In this document: piece after piece, positions 49,064-56,489 of the stretch | Numbering within the stretch: the first letter of the stretch is position 1 | How the letters are laid out: the number at the start of each line of letters is the position of its first letter | Origin: Natronobacillus azotifigens | GTDB taxonomy: Bacteria; Bacillota; Bacilli; Bacillales; Amphibacillaceae | Assembly (NCBI RefSeq): GCF_026805325.1 | Contig: NZ_JAPRAT010000026.1 | Coordinates: forward strand, 1 to 56,940 | Reading direction: 5' to 3' | Length of the DNA stretch: 56,940 nt | Position numbers and translations under genes: made by a program | The notes under the pieces: model-generated | Database searches by the model: none | The model's input: only the letters and a program-made list of their open reading frames with translations | Told to the model about the DNA's origin: nothing

Positions 49064-49783
49064 ATGAATAAGTATATGTCGATATTTGTTGGTATAGTTT
49101 CCATCGTAACGATTATATTTATTATCAGTCTTGACCGGTACCAAACTCAAGTAGACGGGTTAGAAGAAGTAAATCAAGAATTATCTCGTCAAAATGAGCA
49201 ATTATCTCGTCAAAACCAACAACTACAAGCAGAAGCCTCGTTTAGTATGGAGGTATTATCCTCTAATACCAACGCTGACTATAGCCAATGGTCAGAGAGA
49301 GAAGAGGTTGCTGAACATTTTTATGAAGATAGTAACGGTAGGTTCAAAAAGTCGTGGGGAATATACTTAATGAATGAAGCGGAAAAACATGACTTAGACC
49401 CGTACCTTGTTTACGAACTGTTGAAGGTTGAAACAGGAGGAACTTTTGACCCTGAATTAATAGGACCAGAAACACAATATGGCCATGCATACGGTATGTC
49501 ACAGTTTATGAAGAACACGGCGCCTTGGATTGCAGAGATGGCTCACTTGCCTTACAGTAAGGAACTTTTATTTGATCCGTATTATTCGATGCAATTGGCT
49601 GTTGTGTACTTAGACTTTCTCCACCATAAGTATGATAATTGGGATGAGGCACTCACCGCATATCATCGTGGCATGACGGGAATGGAAATGTATAAAGAAG
49701 CAAATGGTACCGCGCGAAGTGATTACGCGAAAGAAATTCAGACAAGTGCGGAGGCACATCGAACTTTAGCGATGACAAATTAA
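49064..49783 (+). CDS. Membrane-anchored lytic transglycosylase
   Basis: Peptidoglycan-cleaving enzyme of the SLT type. It has one N-terminal membrane helix (about residues 5-22), then a coiled coil with a repeated SRQNEQL/SRQNQQL unit (about 33-60), then the SLT domain. The domain has LLKVETGGTFDP (candidate catalytic Glu), YGMSQFM and LTAYHRG. The length from this ATG is 239 residues. The start is uncertain: no strong ribosome site precedes it, ATG 49076 is possible, and the frame is open back to 48950. Acts outside the membrane on cell wall. Neighbours give no clear partner. Confidence 0.85.
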   Translation: MNKYMSIFVGIVSIVTIIFIISLDRYQTQVDGLEEVNQELSRQNEQLSRQNQQLQAEASFSMEVLSSNTNADYSQWSEREEVAEHFYEDSNGRFKKSWGIYLMNEAEKHDLDPYLVYELLKVETGGTFDPELIGPETQYGHAYGMSQFMKNTAPWIAEMAHLPYSKELLFDPYYSMQLAVVYLDFLHHKYDNWDEALTAYHRGMTGMEMYKEANGTARSDYAKEIQTSAEAHRTLAMTN

Positions 49784-49792
49784 TTTTAGTGA

Positions 49793-49836
49793 AAAACGAG
49801 AGCGAGGATTTCATCCTTAGCTCTCGTTTTCTTTTT
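49793..49836. terminator. Terminator overlapping the end of ispG
   Basis: AAAACGAGAGC pairs with GCTCTCGTTTT, with an inner AGGAT/ATCCT, then CTTTTT. The 3' arm covers the last codons and stop of the converging ispG gene. On the forward strand it ends the transglycosylase gene; reading in reverse, AAAACG is preceded by few T residues. Confidence 0.8.
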
Positions 49837-50914
49837 GCTGTTCAAGGAATTCTGCTGCTATCTTGTCGACTTCTTTTTTCAGCTCTTCAACCATAATTTC
49901 TTCAGGAACTTTTCGAATGATCTCACCATGACGGAATAAAAGTCCTTCGCCTCTGGCTCCTGCAATTCCTATGTCTGCTTCACGAGCTTCTCCTGGTCCA
50001 TTTACAGCACAACCAAGCACAGCAACTTTAATAGGTGCTTTGATTGTAGAAATATAGTCTTCTACTTCATTAGCAATAGATATTAAATCAATTTCGATTC
50101 GTCCACAAGTTGGACAAGAGATTAGTGTCGCTGCATTTGAAGCTAAGCCAAATGTTTTTAGTAATTCACGTGCTACTTTAACTTCTTCAACCGGATCCGC
50201 ACTCAAAGAGATCCGCATCGTGTTTCCAATCCCTTTACTTAAGATCGCTCCCATTCCTGCGGCACTTTTGATACTACCTGCAAACAATGTACCAGATTCC
50301 GTGATTCCTAAATGTAATGGATAATCCATAACTGCTGCTGCTTTTTCATAAGCTTCAATGGCGAGTCCGACATCAGAGGCTTTTAACGAAACGACAATAT
50401 CATAGAAATCAAGATCTTCAAGGATTTTAATATGATGCAAAGCGCTTTCTACCATTCCATCAGCAGTTGGATACCCGTATTTCTCTAATATATGTCTTTC
50501 TAGAGAACCTGCGTTTACTCCAATACGAATGGGAATTCCTTTTGCTTTTGCTGCATTTACAACTGCTTCTACTTTATCTCTTTTCCCAATATTTCCAGGG
50601 TTAATTCGTATTTTATCTGCTCCACCTTCAATGGCTTTTAATGCCAATTTATAATTGAAGTGAATATCGACAACTAATGGGATGTTGATTCGTGCTTTAA
50701 TTTCTGGTATTGCATTCGCAGCACGTTCATCAGGACAAGCTACTCGGACTACTTGACAACCAGCTTCTTCTAAACGGTGTATTTCTTTTACTGTAGCTTC
50801 TATGTCGTGTGTTTTGGTTGTGGTCATCGATTGGATGATAACTTGATCTTTTCCACCGATAATTTGATTTCCGACTTTAACTGGACGTGTATCTCTTCTG
50901 TGTGTTAAACCCAT
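49817..50914 (-). CDS. ispG: IspG, HMBPP synthase
   Basis: Iron-sulfur enzyme making HMBPP from MEcPP in the MEP pathway. The 365-residue protein of the two-domain bacterial type shows [31 protein letters not shown], and the cluster ligands in [11 protein letters not shown] and [10 protein letters not shown]. Reverse-strand ATG after AAGGAGCG. Its substrate feeds IspH, encoded about 4 kb away. Confidence 0.96.
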   Translation of the reverse strand: MGLTHRRDTRPVKVGNQIIGGKDQVIIQSMTTTKTHDIEATVKEIHRLEEAGCQVVRVACPDERAANAIPEIKARINIPLVVDIHFNYKLALKAIEGGADKIRINPGNIGKRDKVEAVVNAAKAKGIPIRIGVNAGSLERHILEKYGYPTADGMVESALHHIKILEDLDFYDIVVSLKASDVGLAIEAYEKAAAVMDYPLHLGITESGTLFAGSIKSAAGMGAILSKGIGNTMRISLSADPVEEVKVARELLKTFGLASNAATLISCPTCGRIEIDLISIANEVEDYISTIKAPIKVAVLGCAVNGPGEAREADIGIAGARGEGLLFRHGEIIRKVPEEIMVEELKKEVDKIAAEFLEQQKENES

Positions 50915-51278
50915 TTAACGTACGCTCCTTTATGTAATTGCACCCGTAAAATGTAAGAATACAATTTCTCGTTCCTTTCTTATTATAAAGGCTTATATCA
51001 GAAAAGAGAAGGGAAAACAATTGTTTCTTGTAAGATCGTAAGGGCGAGAAGTGCATCGAATGGGCAAAAATAACAACATATGGTGCTAACAGTTTCGTAT
51101 TTCATCTATTGACTGAGGATGATGTTTTTTCTTCGTTAGGAAACGATATGAGAATGAATTGTGGCAGATTTTTTCGGAACGATATAGAATCATCCAACTA
51201 ATAGCGCCAATTTCACTAGTTGCTACATTTTAAACAGAACTATAGGCTATTTATTCTATCGTTTTTATGTTTATAAAA
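50915..51278. other. Gene-free region upstream of ispG
   Basis: I see no gene here. On the reverse strand, TATAAT (50982-50987) is about 68 bases upstream of the ispG start and is a plausible -10, but the matching -35 (TTCTCT) is poor. Confidence 0.4.
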
Positions 51279-51635
51279 TTACTCGTAGATAGGAAAGAGA
51301 TAAGTAGTATTATTTTCTAGCTGATAAATATCTGCAGAAGGATTGAGCTCTTGAAAATCTATTAAAAACTGTTCAATATCAATAGAAGAAGAATTAGCGT
51401 TCAAATGATCAAAAATACTGAACAATGTATCATTATTATTTATATTGTAAGAAATAACTTGAAAGCTACTCGATTGTTGATCATAATGATGTTGAGAAGA
51501 ATTGTTTTTATTTGGAACAGTTTTAGTAGGGATTCCTGTCTGAAGATCCATATAAATACTAATTAATGTAAGAAATATTAGAGTGATAATTGTACAAGTT
51601 CGAATTGATGGCAAAAGGATCATCTTCTTTCTCAT
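51279..51635 (-). CDS. Small anchored protein, unknown function
   Basis: A 118-residue protein with a basic head, one membrane helix (about residues 13-28, CTIITLIFLTLISIYM), a Ser/Asn/Gln-rich linker, and a C-terminal domain of about 65 residues. The domain (VISYNINNNDTLFSIFDHLN ... NNTTYLFPIY) faintly recalls a LysM module: an NDTLFSI opening and a closing YLFPIY strand. If so it would be a wall-facing protein. The start has no convincing ribosome site, so expression is uncertain. B. subtilis yqfZ lies in this neighbourhood, but I cannot confirm similarity. Confidence 0.6.
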   Translation of the reverse strand: MRKKMILLPSIRTCTIITLIFLTLISIYMDLQTGIPTKTVPNKNNSSQHHYDQQSSSFQVISYNINNNDTLFSIFDHLNANSSSIDIEQFLIDFQELNPSADIYQLENNTTYLFPIYE

Positions 51636-51650
51636 TTCAGATTTTTATTT

Positions 51651-51797
51651 TTAGCCGGGAGCAATTATCCGTATGCTACCCGCTCAAAACACCAAAGAAA
51701 ATCTAAGTTGTGTAACAGGGGATAACGAACCATAGTAACCCGAGTGGTTCTGCTAACAATCATTGGATAAACACCCACTGATTGATGTTTCAGTTTA
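51651..51797 (+). mobile_element. IS200/IS605 right-end remnant, copy 2
   Basis: The most diverged of three related copies. The shared blocks are CCGGGAGCAA at the start, ACCCGAGTGGTTC in the middle and CCCACTGATTGATGTTT near the end. The terminal hairpin is partly decayed (CAATCATTGG against CCCACTGATTG). It lies directly upstream of the short nfeD gene, about 64 bases before its start codon. Confidence 0.5.
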
Positions 51798-51860
51798 GTG
51801 AAGGATAAACGTTTTATTTCTATTATTTATTATATAAACTTAAAGGAGTGATATGCTGTT

Positions 51861-52502
51861 ATGATGGAGATTTTTGGTTTTGATTGGATAAGTTTTTTCA
51901 TTGTAGGATTAGGTACTATGTTTTTATTAGGGGAATTGTTAGTTAATACACGAGGGTTATTTGCCATATTCGGATTAGCGTTCATAACGTTGTATTTCTT
52001 GGCTTATTTAGACCCATCGATGTTTATTATTATGGGAATTATTTATTTTTTCGGTGTTTTATTAATCTTTTTAGATGGTCAATTTATTAATGATGGTGCC
52101 TTAGCTTCTATAGGAGCAATTTGTATGATTGTTTCGATTGGTTTAAGTTCTCCTAATTGGGTAGTAGGTCTTTATGCAGTTATTGGCCTTCTTGTAGGAG
52201 GTGTAACTGCCTTGCTTTGGCTAAAGTTTTTACCAAAACGAAATATGTGGAGCAAAATTACACTGTTGGATCAGTTAACAGATGAAATGGGTTATAGCAC
52301 CATGAATGCAGCATATCGTAACTTGATTGGTCAGCAAGGAGTCACTATAACGGATATGCGGCCAGTTGGTACAATTCGAATACAAGGAAACGATTATAGT
52401 GCAGTTACAAATGGTCATTGGATCAAAAAAGACACGCCAATTCTTGTACAAAAAGTTGACGGTACAAGGATATTGGTTGAAGAGTTAATAGATATAAAAT
52501 AA
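51861..52502 (+). CDS. Short NfeD-family membrane protein
   Basis: A 213-residue NfeD protein without a protease domain. It has four membrane helices (about residues 8-125) and a C-terminal OB-fold (about 150-213, GQQGVTITDMRPVGTIRI ... DGTRILVEEL). The last part is close to the C-terminus of the long NfeD at 23685 (GTMIIDQERLDVVTEGGFIA, GSRIVVREL). Short NfeD proteins usually work with a flotillin; none is adjacent, so FloA at 25035 is the possible partner. The ATG follows AAAGGAGTG. Confidence 0.85.
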   Translation: MMEIFGFDWISFFIVGLGTMFLLGELLVNTRGLFAIFGLAFITLYFLAYLDPSMFIIMGIIYFFGVLLIFLDGQFINDGALASIGAICMIVSIGLSSPNWVVGLYAVIGLLVGGVTALLWLKFLPKRNMWSKITLLDQLTDEMGYSTMNAAYRNLIGQQGVTITDMRPVGTIRIQGNDYSAVTNGHWIKKDTPILVQKVDGTRILVEELIDIK

Positions 52503-52507
52503 ACAGG

Positions 52508-52546
52508 AAGACACCTTTGATTTTAAGAAATTAGAGGTGTCTTTTT
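52508..52546 (+). terminator. Terminator after short nfeD
   Basis: AAGACACCT pairs with AGGTGTCTT around an 18-base loop, followed by TTT. Confidence 0.85.
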
Positions 52547-52595
52547 GAATGATCGACCAGCACTTGGAGAAAATAATCAGAGAAAATATAACTTT

Positions 52596-52750
52596 TATCC
52601 CGGTGCAACCGTCCGTAAGACTCCCACTTCAAAACAACAAGAAAAACAAGTTGTTACAATGGGAGTAACGGACGCTAGCACCCCGAATGGTTCAACTAAC
52701 AATCAGTGGGGAATACCTAAGAAACCCCACTGATTGAAGTTTCACTTTAT
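52596..52750 (+). mobile_element. IS200/IS605 right-end (TnpB tail) remnant, copy 3
   Basis: The best-preserved copy. One frame reads YPGATVRKTPTSKQQEK and later STNNQWGIPK, which I recognise as the C-terminal tail found on many Bacillaceae TnpB proteins; the RuvC nuclease part is missing. The RNA-like folds are strong: CGTCCGT with ACGGACG, CTCCCA with TGGGAG, and a perfect 12-bp hairpin CAATCAGTGGGG/CCCCACTGATTG (52700-52711 and 52725-52736). It ends TTTCACTTTAT, 30 bases before the Pho-box-like repeats. Confidence 0.6.
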
Positions 52751-52779
52751 CTATATTTGTCGAAATTTATACTCCTCTG

Positions 52780-52840
52780 TGTAAATTTAGTGTAAATTTT
52801 CGCGAAAAGATCTTTACATTTCATTCGTATTTCATTAATA
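52780..52840 (+). promoter_or_regulatory. Pho-box-like repeats before Na/Pi transporter
   Basis: PhoP of Bacillus binds TT(A/C/T)ACA-like repeats spaced by about five bases. On the forward strand TTTACA, TTCGTA and TTAATA start at 52813, 52824 and 52835, exactly 11 bases apart. On the reverse strand two perfect TTTACA units (52780-52785 and 52791-52796) are also 11 apart. The gene downstream is a phosphate transporter. Prediction by pattern only. Confidence 0.5.
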
Positions 52841-52895
52841 ATAGGGGAGGTGTCATTACTGATTACATAAAAAGATTGTGAAGGGATGAGAATCC

Positions 52896-54542
52896 ATGGA
52901 GATTGATTGGCAAGAGGTATTTTTTCTGTTTATTGGTGGACTAGGTATTTTCTTATTAGGAATAAAGTATATGGGTGATGGTCTACAAAAAATCGCTGGA
53001 GAGCGACTAAAAAATATTCTTGATATTTTTACGAGTAATCCTTTTATGGGAGTTCTTGCAGGAATTGTCGTAACTGTCTTGTTACAAACAAGTACGGGGA
53101 CAACGGTATTAACGGTTGGCCTAGTAAGTGCAGGTTTTATGACATTGAAACAATCGATTGGTGTTATTATGGGGGCGAATATTGGTACTACAGTAACCGC
53201 CTTTATTATCGGAATTAAAATTGAAGATTATGCATTGCCAATTGTAGCAGTCGGTGCTTTAATGTTGTTTTTTACGAAAAAGAATAAGTTGCAAAATATT
53301 GGTCAAACAATCTTTGGCTTTGGTGCACTATTTTTAGGATTAACTTTGATGGGCGATGGACTTTATCCTTTACGTTATTTGGAAGCATTTCATGAACTAA
53401 CTGTCGAGATGTCTTCAAATCCAATTTTAGGTGCATTTATTGGTGCTGTATTTACTTTTGTTGTTCAAAGTTCTAGTGGGACGATTGGTATTTTGCAGAA
53501 TCTATATTCACAGGATTTGATGGATTTGCAAGCTGCATTACCTGTATTATTTGGGAATAACATCGGTACAACCATAACAGCTGTAATTGCATCTATTGGA
53601 GCAACAATTGCTGCGAAACGTGCAGCGTTTACACATGTTATTTTTAATTTAATTGGAGCAATTATTATTATCGCTTTTATCGGACCTTATACACAACTTA
53701 TCGCATATATTCAAGGGCAATTAGGACTTAATGCTGAGATGACGATCGCATTTGGACATGGGATCTTTAACATCGCTAATGTAGTACTCCAATTCCCATT
53801 CATCGGTATCCTTGCTTTAATTGTAACGAAATTAATTCCTGGTGATGATTCTCTTGTGGAATATAAGCCAACTCATTTAGACCCAATTTTTATTCAACAA
53901 TCGCCTGCAGTTGCATTAGAGCAAGCAAAGGAAGAAATTATCCGGATGGGTGAATACGCATGTAAAGGATTGGAAGAGACTGCATTATTCTTAAATGACC
54001 ATCAACCGAAAAATGCGGAGGCGGCATTTCAAATTGAGAACGCCTTAAATAAATTAGATAGAGAAATTACGGAATATCTTGTTCAATTATCTCGTGCTTC
54101 ATTATCTGACGTGGAAAGTGAAAAGCACTCCGCACTAATCGATTCTGTTCGTGACATTGAACGAATTGGTGACCACTTAGAAAATGTAGTAGAACTCATT
54201 CAATACAAGATTTCAAATAAAATTGTTTTAACAGACAGTGCGAAAAAAGATTTAAATGAAATGTTTGATTTAACGAACGATACAGTGAAAAAAGCAATTG
54301 AAGCTTTGGGAGAGATGGATCGCTCAAAGGCGCTTGAAGTTATAAAACAAGAAAACCAAATTGACCGGATGGAACGAAAGCTTCGAAAGAAACATATAAT
54401 TCGTTTAAATGAGGGCTCATGCACGGGATCTTCTGGTATCGTATTTGTGGATATAATAAGCAATTTAGAACGAATTGGTGATCACGCTTTAAATATCGCT
54501 GAAGAAGTAATAGGGGAGAAAATTCCCGAAACGGTTCATTAA
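52896..54542 (+). CDS. Na/Pi cotransporter with PhoU domains
   Basis: Sodium-dependent phosphate transporter of the NptA/PNaS family. The 548-residue protein has two inverted transport repeats (about 8-130 and 170-300) with LLQTSTGTTVL plus GANIGTT and VVQSSSGTIG plus GNNIGTT. A cytoplasmic C-terminal region with two PhoU-like helix bundles (about 350-545, LIDSVRDIERIGDHLENVV and ISNLERIGDHALNIAEEV) follows. The ATG follows AAGGGATGAG. It differs from YqeW-like 21503-22423, which lacks PhoU. Pho-box-like repeats lie upstream. Confidence 0.92.
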   Translation: MEIDWQEVFFLFIGGLGIFLLGIKYMGDGLQKIAGERLKNILDIFTSNPFMGVLAGIVVTVLLQTSTGTTVLTVGLVSAGFMTLKQSIGVIMGANIGTTVTAFIIGIKIEDYALPIVAVGALMLFFTKKNKLQNIGQTIFGFGALFLGLTLMGDGLYPLRYLEAFHELTVEMSSNPILGAFIGAVFTFVVQSSSGTIGILQNLYSQDLMDLQAALPVLFGNNIGTTITAVIASIGATIAAKRAAFTHVIFNLIGAIIIIAFIGPYTQLIAYIQGQLGLNAEMTIAFGHGIFNIANVVLQFPFIGILALIVTKLIPGDDSLVEYKPTHLDPIFIQQSPAVALEQAKEEIIRMGEYACKGLEETALFLNDHQPKNAEAAFQIENALNKLDREITEYLVQLSRASLSDVESEKHSALIDSVRDIERIGDHLENVVELIQYKISNKIVLTDSAKKDLNEMFDLTNDTVKKAIEALGEMDRSKALEVIKQENQIDRMERKLRKKHIIRLNEGSCTGSSGIVFVDIISNLERIGDHALNIAEEVIGEKIPETVH

Positions 54543-54554
54543 TGGCTTAATTGA

Positions 54555-54592
54555 AGATAGTTAGTCTGGTTGTCAGGCTAACTATCTTTTTT
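54555..54592 (+). terminator. Terminator after Na/Pi transporter
   Basis: AGATAGTTAG pairs with CTAACTATCT, with an inner CTG/CAG, followed by six T residues. Confidence 0.9.
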
Positions 54593-54955
54593 CCTACTTG
54601 GATGTTCATATGAATCCACAATTTTTGTTCTTATTATGAGTAGGATACTTAGTTTCACATTTGAAAAAGAAGGAATAGGTGAGTTTTGCTCACTTTTCTC
54701 AAAATCTCATTGAAAAATACCAAAGTTTAATCCATAATATAAAGGTAAGTAATAGACTTGTCTATATGGAATCATTCCCTTTGCTAATCAAGGTTACCTG
54801 TTTGGCTTCATGTGAAAATATGGCTGGATGAATTGCATAACAAAATAAGTCTTCTTGAAAAATTCTCATATTTTTTATAAAAGTAGTGCTTAAATTGTTT
54901 TTAATTACTTACTATAGTAATTCTGTTATAAAAAAATAGTTTTTTTGAAAATGCC
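54593..54955. other. Gene-free region before the tRNA cluster
   Basis: No gene seen. A small hairpin GTGAG/CTCAC followed by TTTT lies at 54679-54697. The rest is AT-rich without a recognisable element. Confidence 0.5.
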
Positions 54956-54984
54956 TTGACGATATGAATTATACATGCTATATT
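54956..54984 (+). promoter_or_regulatory. Sigma-A promoter of the tRNA cluster
   Basis: TTGACG, 17-base spacer, TATATT, about 75 bases before the first tRNA gene. No other promoter is evident between the tRNAs. Confidence 0.75.
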
Positions 54985-55059
54985 ATATCTTGTCGCAAAT
55001 AATTAGTTTCGATAAATTAGTAAATGTTAGAGTGAGAAATATTTGTATTTTTTTATTAT

Positions 55060-55134
55060 TCCACAGTAGCTCAGTGGTAGAGCTATCGGCTGTTAACCGA
55101 TCGGTCGTAGGTTCGAATCCTACCTGTGGAGCCA
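55060..55134 (+). tRNA. tRNA-Asn (GTT)
   Basis: Cloverleaf of 75 bases with encoded CCA. The acceptor TCCACAG pairs with CTGTGGA, the anticodon GTT is at 55092-55094, and the T loop is TTCGAAT. First gene of a six-tRNA cluster. Confidence 0.97.
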
Positions 55135-55138
55135 TTGT

Positions 55139-55215
55139 GGCGGCGTAGCTCAGCTGGCGAGAGCGTACGGTTCATACCCGTGAGGTCGTGGGTTCGATCC
55201 CCTCCGCCGCTACCA
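55139..55215 (+). tRNA. tRNA-Met (CAT), elongator type
   Basis: Cloverleaf of 77 bases with encoded CCA; acceptor GGCGGCG with CGCCGCT. Anticodon CAT. The first acceptor pair is G-U, and the body matches the Bacillus elongator Met tRNA as I know it, not the initiator. The T stem GTGGG/CCCTC has a T-T mismatch at its second pair. Confidence 0.92.
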
Positions 55216-55235
55216 TTTTCAAAAATATTTCTAAT

Positions 55236-55312
55236 GGCGGTCGTGGCGAAGTGGTTAACGCACCGGATTGTGGTTCCGGCATTCGTGGGTTCAATCCCCA
55301 CCGGTCGCCCCA
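55236..55312 (+). tRNA. tRNA-His (GTG)
   Basis: Cloverleaf with anticodon GTG at 55270-55272 and encoded CCA. The extra G at -1 (55236) faces the discriminator C, as expected for histidine tRNA. Confidence 0.96.
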
Positions 55313-55320
55313 TTTATATA

Positions 55321-55397
55321 GGACCCTTAGCTCAGTTGGTTAGAGCTATCGGCTCATAACCGATCGGTCGCAGGTTCGAATCCTGCAGGGTCCACCA
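55321..55397 (+). tRNA. tRNA with CAT anticodon, probably Ile2
   Basis: Cloverleaf of 77 bases with encoded CCA; acceptor GGACCCT with AGGGTCC. The anticodon is CAT, but the body resembles the Bacillus Ile2 tRNA whose C34 is changed to lysidine by TilS to read AUA. Fit to Met identity cannot be excluded by eye. Confidence 0.85.
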
Positions 55398-55422
55398 TTA
55401 GGATAACATTATATTTTTGTAC

Positions 55423-55515
55423 GGAGGAGTACCCAAGTCCGGCTGAAGGGATCGGTCTTGAAAACCGACAGGGGCTTCACGGCTCGCGGGGGTTCGAATC
55501 CCTCCTCCTCCGCCA
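55423..55515 (+). tRNA. tRNA-Ser (TGA)
   Basis: Class II tRNA of 93 bases with a long variable arm. The anticodon TGA is at 55459-55461, the acceptor is GGAGGAG with CTCCTCC, discriminator G, and CCA is encoded. Confidence 0.95.
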
Positions 55516-55586
55516 TTCTTCTTTACCTAGTTATTGAGTAGAGATACATAAGTTTTAATTAAACAATTAAATTAAGTTATTATTCT

Positions 55587-55659
<73 letters not shown>

Positions 55660-55663
55660 TCTA

Positions 55664-55694
55664 AAACAAGCATAATTTTTATGCTTGTTTTTTT
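55664..55694 (+). terminator. Terminator of the tRNA cluster
   Basis: AAAACAAGCAT pairs with ATGCTTGTTTT around six bases, followed by a T-run. Confidence 0.88.
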
Positions 55695-55813
55695 GTATGA
55701 CAAAAAAATCTTGCTTTTTTTATATTGTATCAATTTCCAAAATGTTTAAGTTTCCTATAGTTGGGATAGATATAACTAAATAATGTTGATAGGATTAAAG
55801 GGGAGAAGCCTAA

Positions 55814-56446
55814 ATGAAAAGAGAAAATGTAATAGAAGAAATCAGAATTATTTTACTTGATAGACAAAAAGAACTAACAGACCAAGTGCTAAAGCAGGAT
55901 GAACTTGATAACCTACATGCTGAACAACTAAATAATGAATTATCAAATGTTGATAATCATCCAGGTGATCAAGGTTCAACCTTATTTGAACGAGAAAAAG
56001 ATCAAGCGTTGAATAGGCACTTAAAGCAAGAATTAAATGAGATTGGGACAGCATTACAGAAGATACAAGAAGGTAATTATGGAAGGTGTAAAATTTGCGA
56101 GAAAAAAATTCCAGCAGATAGACTATATGCCATGCCCACAACGTTGTTTTGTATTGATCATGCTAAAGAAGGTTTCAGCCTAGAACGTCCCGTCGAAGAG
56201 GAAGTTTTGAATTCATCAATTATTAATCGCAAAAAGAATTTTGAAGAAGATGAATCTACAGCTTTTGACGCCGAAGATAGTTGGAAAGCAGTAGAAGAAT
56301 ATGGATCATCAGCGACCCCATCTGATTTTCATTCTACAAAAAAAGACTATAACCATATGTACACCAATTCAGATCAAATGGAAGGTACTACCGAGAAAAC
56401 AGACGAATTGTCTAATAAAGATAATTCGAATGATAAAAAAAGTTAA
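55814..56446 (+). CDS. yteA: YteA-like DksA/TraR zinc-finger protein
   Basis: A 210-residue protein of the YteA group, which B. subtilis makes during sporulation. It has an N-terminal coiled-coil region (about 10-90, with NHPGDQGSTLFEREKDQAL) and a DksA/TraR-type zinc finger. The finger reads CKICEKKIPADRLYAMPTT with FCIDH, giving three Cys and one His. The C-terminal 80 residues are acidic and disordered (Ser/Asp/Lys-rich tail). The ATG follows AAAGGGGAGAAG. It may act on RNA polymerase, as other DksA-family proteins do; this is inference. Confidence 0.85.
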   Translation: MKRENVIEEIRIILLDRQKELTDQVLKQDELDNLHAEQLNNELSNVDNHPGDQGSTLFEREKDQALNRHLKQELNEIGTALQKIQEGNYGRCKICEKKIPADRLYAMPTTLFCIDHAKEGFSLERPVEEEVLNSSIINRKKNFEEDESTAFDAEDSWKAVEEYGSSATPSDFHSTKKDYNHMYTNSDQMEGTTEKTDELSNKDNSNDKKS

Positions 56447-56489
56447 GAAAATCGATCCAATTAGAACAAACAGAATATACAACTTTAGA

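Noticed and set aside
52545..52733. 62-residue open frame at copy 3
   Set aside because: Only the part from YPGATV on resembles a TnpB tail. The upstream residues overlap a terminator and it has no ribosome site, so it is a remnant rather than a gene.
55083..55359. Open frames of about 77 residues across the tRNA cluster, on both strands
   Set aside because: They are translations of tRNA genes, a common false prediction.
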